From Candidula unifasciata (Eukaryota; Mollusca; Gastropoda; Stylommatophora; Geomitridae): a DNA stretch of 64,000 nt. This document shows positions 55,206-64,000 of the stretch, piece by piece. The stretch's first letter is position 1, and every line of letters starts with the position of its first letter. Made by a program: the position numbers and the translations under genes. The DNA lies in the NCBI GenBank assembly GCA_905116865.2, contig CAJHNH020000491.1, positions 496,001 through 560,000 on the forward strand, read 5' to 3'. Below the pieces are notes generated by a model. The model was not told the origin of the DNA. It saw only the letters and a program-made list of their open reading frames with translations, and made no database searches.

Positions 55206-55390
55206 CTTCTTCTTCTTCTTCAGGTTGATCACCTGTAACTTCGGCAGAATATCTTGTTTGCTGCCCACTTCTGGACTTTGATCTTGTTCCGGGGCTTGAG
55301 TGTTGTGCGCATTCCCTTTTGCAGATTTGGCTTACTTGTATGCAGATTATTGGTTCCTCAATTCTGAGGCAGATGAACTCTGAAAGAAAT
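55206..55390 (-). repeat. SINE family A, minus copy
   Basis: CTTCTTCTTCTTC start, CACTTCTGGACTTTGATCTT, body to AGATGAACTCTGAAAG. Confidence 0.78.
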
Positions 55391-55447
55391 ACTGATTCTA
55401 AATATATTGGGGCCAGGCTCCTGGTTGGGATCTTGTTTCTAGTATGA

Positions 55448-55647
55448 CCATAGAGCAGTGATTCCCTAACTGTGCGCCGCGGCGCCCCGGGGAGCCACGA
55501 AATATTCGAAGATACATAGTTTTATTTTTTTATTATCTTTAACATTACGAATATTCATACTTTTACTTAGGTAAGGGCGCCGTGGACAAATTTTAATTGA
55601 AAAAAGGTGCTGCGACTAAGAAAAGTTTGGGAAACCCTGCCATAGAA
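55448..55647. mobile_element. hAT-type MITE with 8-bp TSD
   Basis: The 184-bp element 55456-55639 begins CAGTGATTCCCTAACT and ends in the inverted AGTTTGGGAAACCCTG. It is flanked by CCATAGAG and CCATAGAA, an 8-bp duplication with one change, the hAT signature. A GC-rich palindrome-like GCGCCGCGGCGCC lies near one end. No coding capacity. Confidence 0.88.
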
Positions 55648-55938
55648 AGATACAGCTAGGTACGGTCTCTTTAACCCACTGACTACCAGCGTCGCACGTA
55701 ATGCGACGAGGCGACGTTTACTTCCTTCTGCCAACGTCACACCCTTTGCGATTTTAACTTTTGACGCTTGCCGTCATGTTAAAATCGCGATTTTTATGAT
55801 GGATTTAGTTGAAACCTCTAGCTTATTCATTTCTGTATGGTTAATTAAGGGAAATAACTTCGTAGTGCTTGAAGTAAATATTTGACGAATTTTTTTAGTT
55901 AGCTCCCATGACGGTGAGACATTGACAAAAAATTCATC

Positions 55939-56793
55939 ATGGCGTCAAATTATCGGAACCATCGTGGTGGCCATATCTCTCCTAAATTTTCTAATGATGC
56001 ATTGGATTTTCTTGATTTTGCTTCAAAAAGTGAATTTGGAGACACTTCTGAACAGTTTGATGGCTATGACTATAATAAATTTAACGAAGTGCCATTCAAA
56101 ACATCGTCGACTGTAAAACGACAGCATGAAGCTTCGAAGTCAAGTCTGACAAAGACAGTCACAGTGCTGTCGGCTGCAAGTACTGGTGCCGCAGTTTATG
56201 ATGCTGATTGTTCTTGTAAGAGTATTCAGTCAAAGCCCACAGATTATAAAGATTTTGTGCGTGAGTCTGCACATGACGAAGATATCATTGCCGCTTTTGA
56301 TTCAGAATCATCATCATCTGACGAGTCCGGGGAAGATGTGCCACGCCAAATGGTTGATGACTGGTATTGTGATTTAGAAGGCTTTCCTGGATTACCTCCA
56401 TTTACTGGCACTTTTGGTTTATTTCTGCCAGCAGGAACAAATGAACCACTGAATATTTTCTTCAGTAAAGAAATTCTGGCTGTGTTTGCTAAAGAAACAA
56501 ACCATTATGTTGAGGCAAAGATTGGTGCGAAACCAGACACCTGTTTTCCCAAGAACTGGAAACACACAACCCCAAATAAAGTAACATGGTTTCTTGTACT
56601 GTTGCGTCACATGTGTTGTGAAAAAGCCGTCTATTTCAGACTACCGGAGTCTATATCCATCTATCCACTCATCATTTGCTGCCACCATCACGTCACGGGG
56701 GCGTTTTCTATATATTGCTGTCAGATAACAGATTTGTCTGTTGCCTTTTCAGCACCATATCTACAGCCACATGATGATGATATAAAACAGTAA
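55939..56793 (+). CDS. piggyBac transposase N-terminal fragment
   Basis: 284 codons from ATG to TAA without interruption. Residues about 115-150 are acidic and Ser-rich; residues about 150-225 (FTGTFGLFLP, LNIFFSKEILAVFAKETNHY, then NKVTWFLVLLRHM) match the start of the piggyBac transposase fold, where related proteins have FTG-PG and the DFF-ELF-D segment. The Asp catalytic triad should come later and is absent: the frame leaves homology after about residue 230 and runs into the tandem repeats. It could act as a truncated transposase-like protein or be a relic. Confidence 0.65.
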   Translation: MASNYRNHRGGHISPKFSNDALDFLDFASKSEFGDTSEQFDGYDYNKFNEVPFKTSSTVKRQHEASKSSLTKTVTVLSAASTGAAVYDADCSCKSIQSKPTDYKDFVRESAHDEDIIAAFDSESSSSDESGEDVPRQMVDDWYCDLEGFPGLPPFTGTFGLFLPAGTNEPLNIFFSKEILAVFAKETNHYVEAKIGAKPDTCFPKNWKHTTPNKVTWFLVLLRHMCCEKAVYFRLPESISIYPLIICCHHHVTGAFSIYCCQITDLSVAFSAPYLQPHDDDIKQ

Positions 56794-57450
56794 ATCTACA
56801 TATGTCTTGATATTTGTTATCTATTTAATTTGGTGCAAACAATATCAGATATGATAAGTGATATTGAACAGTTGTGAAGCTGTGACATTTTTTGGGAGTC
56901 TGAATTATTATCAGATAAAGGATTTTTCAGTTGCCTTTTTTTGCAACAATCTACAGCCACATGATGATGATGATTATGTCAGACAAAGTAAATATTTTTT
57001 GTCTTCACATTGTTCTCGGTTCAATTTTGTGCAAAAATACAAAATGTAATATATGTTTGTTGAATATTTTTGAAAAAAAATCATCACTATCAGTCTTTAT
57101 TGTTGTCAGATAAAAGATTTTCAGTGCCTTTTTTGCAAAACAATCTACGCCACATGATGATGATGACTATGTCAGAGTAAACCTTATTTTTTTTTTTCTT
57201 TAAATGGGTTCTTGGTTTAATTTTGTGCAAAAAATACAAAATATTATACATTTCTGTTAAATATTTTTTGAAAATAAGACATTTTTATTAGTCTTTATTG
57301 TTGTCAGATAAAAGATTTTTCGGTTGCCTTTTTTGCACTAATCTACAGCCACATGATGATGATGCAAAACAAAATAAACAACTTTTTTTTCTTGAAATTT
57401 GTTCTTCATTCAGTTTGGTGCAAAAATACAAAATATTGTGAGATTATATC
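56700..57450. repeat. About 190-bp tandem repeats inside piggyBac element
   Basis: Four diverged units, each with TGTCAGATAA, TTGCCTTTTTTGCA-like, CTACAGCCACATGATGATGA and TTTTGTGCAAAAATACAAAA. The first overlaps the end of the transposase-like frame. Confidence 0.85.
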
Positions 57451-57824
57451 AAATAGTTGTGAAGCTATGGCATTTTTAGTACACACTAAAATACATGGTA
57501 TCTGGGGAAATGCAAGGGTTAATGTGCTTGGTAGTCAGTGGGTTAATGTATGTAAGTAACTGTCACCAGTGCTCTCATTGTGTAGTCTGAAATTAGGAAT
57601 CATCAACAGCCTGGCTGTCTTAACTGCTGATTTAATGACTGCAACCTTAACTCTATCACCACAGTGTCCTAGAAAAAAAAACAATACCAAGATGCCATAC
57701 TTTTAGTTTGAAAAATTACCCCGAGAAAAAATCTGTAGACTATACACATGAGCTTTGGTCTTTGCGCACCACCCAGTGAAACAAGTCTGCATGAAATACT
57801 TTTAACAGACTAGGTTTTGAGGTT

Positions 57825-58195
57825 CTGAACAACAGATCAACATCATAGCACACGGGTGTAACCAATAAGTGCTCCATTCTACTTCTAACTCAAGTCTGAG
57901 TCCGAAGAAGCTCAGCACAGTGCACAGGCTCTGTAGCACCGGCAAGGATCCTGAAATACTTTGGGTAGATTTTTAACTCTAAATTTTGCCTGGGCAGCGC
58001 CGTTTGGATACTCTTTTCGATTTACAACTGTCAAGGGATTTTTTACGTGCGCAACACAGGCGTCCAATCTCACTACTCAGATACCAGGGGGAATTACTAG
58101 AAGTCCAAGTCCACGTGAAAAAATTCAAGCCCTTACCAGGGATTGAACCTGGAACCTCTAGCAGTCAAGGTGGACACCATGCCTTGAGACCTTCA
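57825..58195 (-). repeat. SINE family D, minus copy
   Basis: Matches 30320-30712 (CCAATAAGTGCTCC, GAAGAAGCTCAGCACAGTGC) and ends about 30 bp from the juxtamembrane exon's donor. Confidence 0.82.
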
Positions 58196-58224
58196 ATCTC
58201 TTTTGTAACAGACTAAAGACCCAC

Positions 58225-58316
58225 CTATTGGTTCCTCCACCTGAACAACCGTCTGCTGGATGGAATGACCATTGCTGGGCACAGCCAAGTACAAATATGC
58301 AGCCTGGTAACATTTC
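58225..58316 (-). CDS. RPTP juxtamembrane exon
   Basis: 92 nt between TTTTACACATGTAG and GTGGGT. With the split codons on either side it reads RKCYQAAYLYLAVPSNGHS and VVQVEEPIE. The RKC-QAAYLYL segment resembles the post-membrane RKCFQTAHFYLE of vertebrate R5 phosphatases. Phases 1 in and 1 out fit both neighbours exactly. Confidence 0.9.
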
Positions 58317-58741
58317 CTACATGTGTAAAACCTGGAGAAGCAAAAAAACTCATAAAATTAATCAGTCACACAAAAAGACACACACAAAAAATACCACTCA
58401 TAAAATAAATCAGTCACACAGAAAGACAAAAAAATACTTCTCATAAAATAAATCGGCCACACAAAAAGACACAAACAAAATACCACTCATAAAATAAATC
58501 AGTAACACAAAAAGACATTAAAAAAAAACAATACAATTCATAAATTAAGCTTCTCACAAAATAACTTAAAGAGACCTAGGAGACAGAAATTCGCTATGCT
58601 TACCTATTTTGTTTGACTGACATATGCAGACATTGTATAGACAACGGCAAAAGCGGTCTTAAGTCAGATATAAAAGATACATACCAATGAAAACATTTCA
58701 AATGCAGTGAGAGAAAAGAGTATTAAAGTACTATATAGAAT

Positions 58742-58860
58742 ATCGGCATAATGCTGACCACATTACCCACCTAGTGCCGATGGTCAGTAAAAATATGGGT
58801 GCTCTTCCTATATGCCCGATACGCCTAAAGGCGTGAAAAGGGACCTTTACTTTTTTTTAC
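58742..58860 (+). repeat. SINE B2, 3' part
   Basis: GGCATAATGCTGACCACATT to GGGACCTTTACTTTTTTTT. Confidence 0.8.
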
Positions 58861-59329
58861 TAAACAGAATATGTGTTGTTACATGCATGTAAGAAATGGG
58901 CAGTAAGCAGTCAAGCCGGAAAAACACCCTCCTGAAGTGGACATGTGGTTTCTGAGAAGAATGCAGAGAATGCCATGAAGTGATTGAAATAAACAACGCA
59001 GTACTCCTCAAGACAGCTTAAACTGTAAACTGTTTAGAAAATTATGACATAGTAAACCTATTTTTCTTATTTTCTTCAAGGTCGCTCTGGTCAAAAGTCA
59101 GTTAGTCAATTACATCCTACATCTGAGTCCCACTTAGGCACTGTCTCCTGCCACAGACCTGTATACAAGACTTGTCCATAAATGGTTCAGGGAAAAAGTC
59201 TAGAATTCCCAAATGCCACCCTCCACATACGTGAGGCACTTTACTGCACAAGCAACGACATTTACCCATCATTTGCAAGAGATGTGGCATGAAATACACC
59301 TGTAAAACAGATCTACGACTGGCTGACAG

Positions 59330-59510
59330 GTTCAGATAAAAGTTCTATTTCGTCCAAATCAGGACTTTGGTTTTGTTCCAGTACCTGAATTTGTGCATGC
59401 ACATTCTTTAATAGAACTGGCTTATTCGTATGCATGCAGACTAATGGTTCTTAACCTCTCTGGCAGATGAACTCCGTCTCTGAAAGAAACTCCTTTAATT
59501 ACTCGCTTTT
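59330..59510 (-). repeat. SINE family A, partial minus copy
   Basis: GGACTTTGGTTTTGTTCCAG to CTGGCAGATGAACTCCG. Confidence 0.65.
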
Positions 59511-59835
59511 TATAGAATGCTTGTGGGAGAATGAGGGCGCAGCAAGTTCCTTTCCTTGCTGCCTTAAATTCACAGGTAATTCTCATAACATTATGTAATA
59601 TATTCAGTATCTTTTTTATGACTGGGCTGACAGCAGGGTAGCACTGGTAGAACAGAGGCTGGGGGCTGAACAAGAACAACTATCTTGTTCAGCAAGCACA
59701 CCAATCATTGTGCTCTTGATATTATTAACCTGTAAGCGAATAAAAGACAGACAGCGATATAAGTATCAAGATAACATCAGGTAATGAATGAACAGCAGTC
59801 TGAGAGAGTGTTCATCTGAGGCGAAAGACAGAGCA

Positions 59836-60350
59836 TACTGAAGATCTACTGCAGTCAATCTTCATCGTGGAGAGGGCACCTGATTGACTGACTGATTAAA
59901 TTATCCAGGGCCACTTGTGGGGGGGGGGGGGGGGGGGGGATAGACCTACTGGCTGTTTTTTGTCTTGCTACTTATATCGCATAAGCGGCGTCCGTGGCTA
60001 AGGCGTTGCAAGTCTGACTCGTAATCCAACGTACCGCGATCGAAACCTGTGTGGGCTGCATGGATTTTTATCGTGTTATGGGACGTCGCAGGTCAACCCA
60101 GCCTCAAATGGGTACCAGGATGGGCTGTCCTGGGAAAGTAAAGACGGCCAGCGTAATGCTGACCACATTACCCACTGAGTGCCTATTGGTCTGTAAAATA
60201 TGGGTGCTCTTCCCATATGCCCGATGCGCCTAAGGGCGTGTAAAGGGATCTTTACTTTACTTTACTTACTTATATCGCATACTGAAGATCTACTGCAGTC
60301 AATCTTCATTGTGGAGAGGGCACCTGATTGACTGACTGATTAAATTATTA
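59836..60350. repeat. 71-bp direct duplication flanking insertions
   Basis: TACTGAAGATCTACTGCAGT to GACTGACTGATTAAATTAT occurs at 59836-59905 and 60280-60350, nearly identical. Between them lie a family A head with a G run and a complete SINE B2. Confidence 0.8.
59969..60281 (+). repeat. SINE B2, complete, with 15-bp TSD
   Basis: Element 59984-60266 flanked by TACTTATATCGCATA on both sides (59969-59983, 60267-60281). Head GTCCGTGGCTAAGGCGTTGC with B-box-like GATCGAAACC, end CTTTACTTTACTTAC. The best model copy of B2 in the window. Confidence 0.92.
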
Positions 60351-60439
60351 GACTCAATTGGGTAGCAGTGAGTGTCCTGATATGTGAAGATGGTCAGCAC
60401 AATACTGACCACCCTTATGTGCCAAATGATATTCTTTTT

Positions 60440-60690
60440 TGTCTTAGCCTTCACCAGCTGTTAACTCTTGGGGGAAAATTCTGGTTGTTAGTCCACTTCT
60501 GGACTTTGGTCTTGTTCCAGAGCTTGAGTTTTGCATGCACATCTATTTTACAGAATCTGCTTACATGAATGCAGACTGATGGTTCCTAACCTCCCAGGCA
60601 GATGCTCTCCAACTTCAAAGGAAACACCCCTAATTAGTTGCCTTTTATGCCAGGAGCCAGTAGGTCTATCCCCCACAAGTAGCCCTAGAG
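60440..60690 (-). repeat. SINE family A, minus copy
   Basis: CACCAGCTGTTAACTCTTGG, CACTTCTGGACTTTGGTCTT, body to TCTATCCCCCACAAGTAG. Keeps the short five-C form of the tract. Confidence 0.8.
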
Positions 60691-61007
60691 CCCACACCAG
60701 GACCAAGTGATCTATAAAACATCATGTGCTGTGAAGAGAGCAATGTTCTAAAAAGGACCTAAGTGATGATAAGGATGCATTATCCTACTAAACACTCTCA
60801 TGACATGCCTAAAGAAAGGACAGGCTGCAGACAAAATGGTGCCACCAAAGCAGATCGAACAACACACTCACATCAAACGCTTGAGAGAAGCCAGTGTCGG
60901 TTTAGAACCTTATGCCTGTTGCATTTAAAAGGGTCCGTTTACTTACTTGAGGTTATCAAAAGGAAAAAAATTAATTGTTCATGATACACAAAGAAAGCAT
61001 CACATAC

Positions 61008-61113
61008 CTGTAGCCTACAAGGACAACGGCAACGATCAATAATGAAAGAACCCCAAAGACAATGCCAACGATGAGTCCAGGGTGAACTTGTGCAGCAACA
61101 TATTCATCAACAA
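61008..61113 (-). CDS. RPTP transmembrane exon
   Basis: Reads VDEYVAAQVHPGLIVGIVFG followed by VLSLLIVAVVLVGY, one membrane-spanning segment of about 23 hydrophobic residues, then the split Arg of RKC. Donor GTATGT. The acceptor is a GAAGCAG tandem (NAGNAG); the exon may begin at 61113 or three bases earlier in the transcript (61116) without changing frame. Confidence 0.9.
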
Positions 61114-61439
61114 CTGCTTCACGTTTCAATGAAAAATACAGAAAATGAAATTGTTTTCAATACAGAAATTTAGAAGAAAAAAAAATATATATATATATTT
61201 ACAAAAACTAAATCACGCATTATCTCTCAGTGAATCACATGTTAGAGCTTGTATTTTCTCAACATCAACCATATGAATTAGGTGAATAATTCTGATTAGG
61301 GACTCATGTTAAAATCACATAGATTTATGAAAACAAATGTATATGTAAACATTTAGATAACCGTATTCTTAGACAAGCAGTGAATGATTATCACTTATAA
61401 ACAAGTTGGAATGACACATGTAAAAACATAAAAGATGGC

Positions 61440-61690
61440 TGTGTATTTTACAGAACACTGCAGAACGCAACCCCAGCCTTTGTTAACATTTTTTTTTTTT
61501 TTTTGTTTGATATCTGTAGTCAAATTTTTACATTCAGTAGTTTGCCATTACGTTCTGAATGGTCGGCTCTGGGTACCACTATCGAAACCAATGCAAGTCA
61601 GTCTGCTGCTAAATCACTGGTAGCTAAGATCAAACCCGGCATTACCAAACGCGTTCACGTCTAAGCGACAGACACTGTAAAAACATATAA
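61440..61690 (-). repeat. SINE family C, minus copy
   Basis: TTTACAGAACACTGCAGAAC, GTTCTGAATGGTCGGCTC, reversed head near AACGCGTTCACGTCTAAGCG. Confidence 0.8.
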
Positions 61691-61959
61691 ACTAGCATTC
61701 AAATAATGTTTTTGTTATTAGTTATATTTTACTGACTTTTGTTTCCAACAACGGTTATTTTATTTATTATCAAATCAAGCAGCGACTTCCAGTCACATGT
61801 CAGTTACACTTGCCTTATCGGTGCTGCCAGACAAATAAGTACAAACAACCTCTGTAATCAACTCAAGCCATATACAATAGTTTAAAAAAACAAAATACCT
61901 AAGAATCCATTTTGTTATCTTACATTAACATTTAATAATTAAAAAAATCATCGCCAGAG

Positions 61960-62275
61960 CTATAGAGTGCATGCTCTGTACTTGATACCATCTTCAGGTG
62001 GCAATGGAGAGAGTGGGAGGAGGAGAAGACGAGGAAATGGAGACAGGAGAAGACATAGAAATAGGACAGCAGGAGCCTGGAGAGTCAGGAGAAAAACGGA
62101 GCGTCTGGATCTGACTGACTCTCCACACTCAGGAGAAAGGTAAGACGGATATACAATCAGACAGTTATTGATACCATCAGAATTGTAACTCTTTGTTTGC
62201 TGCTGAAGATGGGGACGGAGCGCTTATGGGGGTGTCCTGAGTGCTGTGATTTCGATTCTTAATTCAACATATCTT
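61960..62275 (+). mobile_element. LINE 3' end
   Basis: The end reads LWGCPECCDFDS and TAA, parallel to 19890-20235, followed by TTCAAC. The upstream part is GGA/AGA-rich. Confidence 0.65.
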
Positions 62276-62520
62276 ACATTAACAATGTTGCTGGCTAAAT
62301 TCACTTGGCTACAATGGTGTAACACACTGAAAAGTGACGAAAAGAAAACAAGAAGAGAACTGGATTCTTGCTCACTGAGGTCTTAGAACAGTTCTTTGAA
62401 TGTAATGTCAGGCCTGTCAGGACTATCAGTCTACAGGTCAGTCTACTATCTGTACAGATCTTCAACGCTCACACTTCTCCCCCGTTCTAGATGGTCAAAG
62501 TGCATATGGCTCATCCCCTA

Positions 62521-63390
62521 TCAGTTGTCACTGGGTGGCTTAAAAGCTAATTTGCGGGACTTCAGAATGGTCCACTTGTGACGCCTCATGTAGTCAGCCA
62601 CGTCTATGAAAAAGCCGAGGATAATCAGGGTCCTAAGTCATATCAATTTCCTCGAATCATGTTCAGGCTCAGCTGTCCAGGCTAAGAAGGTGGACATTTC
62701 TTTGGCCAACTGACTTCCTGTTGCTGGGGTTCCATTATCGTACTCAATTAGGTCATTATACAAGGCCTGGGCCATGCTGATAGCGTATCCAGGGAAGTAT
62801 GGGTTGAAGTACTGTCCATCCATCAACTTGACACCAGCAGGTGCATCCGTGTAGCCAGTCAACAGTGAAAGTCCGCTGCTCCATGCCCAGCTGGCACAAT
62901 GTAGCTAAGATCTAGTGGCAAAACTCCAGTGTTGGCAGAAGGTGCATGCTCTTCATTTTTGTAAGCAAGAGTAAAAAAAAGTAAAGGACCCTTTTGCCAC
63001 GCAAATAGGGCTAGACCGGTATTTTATAGACCAATTTGCCCAAGATGGGTGATGTGGTCAGCATCACGCTGGCCGCCTTTACTTCCTGGGACTGCACCCA
63101 GTACCCACTCGAGGATGGGTCGACCTGGGAGCCAAGGTCATTTCTGAAAAAAGTTCGGCTCCGTCAGGGAGTGAATCCATGACCTTCCGATCAGTGGCGA
63201 GCGTCTAGCCGCTCCGCCTCGGTAACTCCCTAATTTTTTTAAGGATAAGGAAAACGGTCTGATAGTTTACCAGGTCACTGAAATATGTTCCCTTCCTCAT
63301 GAGGACCATCTTCTATCAGTGCCTCTGGCTTCAGCTTTAGCCTCCTCCTCAGATATGATAACATTGACTAAGTTTATGCGGCACACAAAT
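62521..63390 (-). pseudogene. Processed cytochrome c1 pseudogene
   Basis: The minus strand reads, in order, NVIISEEEAKAEA, ALIEDGPHEEGNIF, PGKLSDRFPYP (63390-63235), then [74 protein letters not shown] and MRRHKWTILKSRKLAFKPP to the stop at 62521. This is the C-terminal two thirds of mitochondrial cytochrome c1 (complex III haem subunit), ending with its membrane anchor. It has at least two frameshifts and in-frame stops, no introns, and a SINE inserted at about 62971-63232. It lies upstream of the RPTP transmembrane exon, probably in an intron. Confidence 0.9.
62971..63232 (-). repeat. SINE family B inserted in the pseudogene
   Basis: AAAGTAAAGGACCCTTTTGC start, core reverse complement GCCTTTACTTCCTGGGACTG, head CGAGCGTCTAGCCGC. 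Cytochrome c1 homology resumes on both sides. Confidence 0.85.
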
Positions 63391-63488
63391 GTAATAATTA
63401 ATATAAAAAACATTGAGCAAAAAAATAAACATTATGGGTTTACGGCACCATTATAGTGGGGGAGGGGGGAGAAAATACCCAGTGCCTA

Positions 63489-63567
63489 TTAACCTTTTCG
63501 ACACCAAATAAAGCATCATATGTTGATTTATAACTAATTTATTCTATTCTGGTACCACAAGAGTTAA
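63489..63567. mobile_element. Short TTAA-bounded MITE
   Basis: TTAACCTTTTCGACACC at the left and inverted GGTACCACAAGAGTTAA at the right, 79 bp. Ends resemble 17316-17461. Confidence 0.45.
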
Positions 63568-63589
63568 CAAGCATGACATGAAAGGCAAC

Positions 63590-63672
63590 TGATTAAAGGG
63601 TTTTCTGAAACAATAGGTGTTGGGTCGAAAGGGGCAGTTACTGCAGCCTAGATGTAAACCATAACAAAATGG
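63590..63672 (+). repeat. Undescribed dispersed repeat (copy 2)
   Basis: GGGTCGAAAGGGGCAGTTAC and CAGCCTAGATGTAAACCATA match 31608-31650, then a GAA microsatellite begins. Confidence 0.5.
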
Positions 63673-63679
63673 GCCACTG

Positions 63680-63775
63680 CAGAAGAAGAAGAAGAAGAAG
63701 AAGAAGAAGAAGAAGAAGAAGAAGAAGAAGAAGAAGAAGAAGAAGAAGAAGAAGAAGAAGAAGAAGAAGAAGAAA
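63680..63775. repeat. (GAA)n microsatellite, about 32 repeats
   Basis: About 96 bp of pure GAA triplets following the dispersed repeat. Runs of Arg, Glu or Lys in the frames are artefacts. Confidence 0.97.
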
Positions 63776-64000
63776 CAGAAAAAAAAAACATTTTAATATA
63801 TATGTATTTACAGACAACCCAAAAATATTACAAACACAACTGGCATCGGAAACCCTGAATATATACTAACAAACATGCAACATACAATATTTAACAACAT
63901 ACAACTATGTATTTTTTATAGAAATCATTGCATTTACAGCAATCAAGTACACAAAGACACACACACAAATAACAAATCTTTCTCTCCCTCTCTCACTCAC

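Larger units (their letters stand above)
55671..57546 (+). mobile_element. Non-autonomous piggyBac-type element
   Basis: Bounded by TTAA (55671-55674 and 57543-57546) with 14-bp perfect terminal inverted repeats CCCACTGACTACCA. Just inside the left end CGTCGCA/TGCGACG form a subterminal inverted repeat. It holds a 284-codon frame with the N-terminal part of a piggyBac transposase and a right half made of about four 190-bp repeats. The catalytic region is missing, so movement would need another source of transposase. Confidence 0.9.

Noticed and set aside
62638..62862. Functional cytochrome c1 gene or an RPTP ectodomain exon
   Set aside because: Homology continues past stops and frameshifts on both sides and no splice sites border it; it is a processed pseudogene.

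Overview
This is animal nuclear DNA, most likely from a lophotrochozoan invertebrate such as a mollusc. That placement is inferred from AT-rich introns, dense tRNA-derived SINEs, non-LTR retrotransposon debris and many minisatellites; no sequence here fixes the species. No bacterial-style operons, rRNA or functional tRNA genes were seen.

Three genes can be reconstructed by joining exons at GT/AG sites with phase checks. (1) Positions 583-12000, plus strand: the last four exons of a C2H2 zinc-finger protein (about 1,298 codons in the window, at least seven fingers plus half of one), with a 3' UTR and an AATAAA at 12490. (2) Positions about 13460-15104, plus strand: a small four-exon gene I do not recognise, with a CpG-rich promoter-like region and a poly(A) signal. 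(3) Positions 61113 down to 28016, minus strand: sixteen 3' exons of a receptor-type protein tyrosine phosphatase of the R5 kind (PTPRG/PTPRZ/Ptp99A-like). They cover transmembrane segment, juxtamembrane region, a catalytically complete D1 domain and a D2 pseudophosphatase domain whose catalytic Cys is Asp. Its ectodomain exons lie beyond 64000. Introns cut D1 and D2 at matching places.

Between and inside these genes are mobile-element remains: at least six SINE-like families (A-F here, my labels), non-LTR retrotransposon 3' fragments, a piggyBac derivative with TTAA ends and inverted repeats (55671-57546), a neighbouring hAT-type MITE with 8-bp target duplication (55456-55639), small TTAA-bounded MITEs, and a processed cytochrome c1 pseudogene split by a SINE (62521-63390).

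The most unusual structure is tandem repetition seeded on functional sequence. In the phosphatase gene, a 66-bp array (34085-34972) repeats the 5' splice site plus 18 nt of one D2 exon. A second, diverged array (28276-28900, continuing at 30780-31195) repeats the 3' splice site plus the first coding bases of the last exon. In the zinc-finger gene a 2.2-kb, 50-bp-unit array (6604-8817) grew from inside one SINE copy, whose intact ends still flank it.
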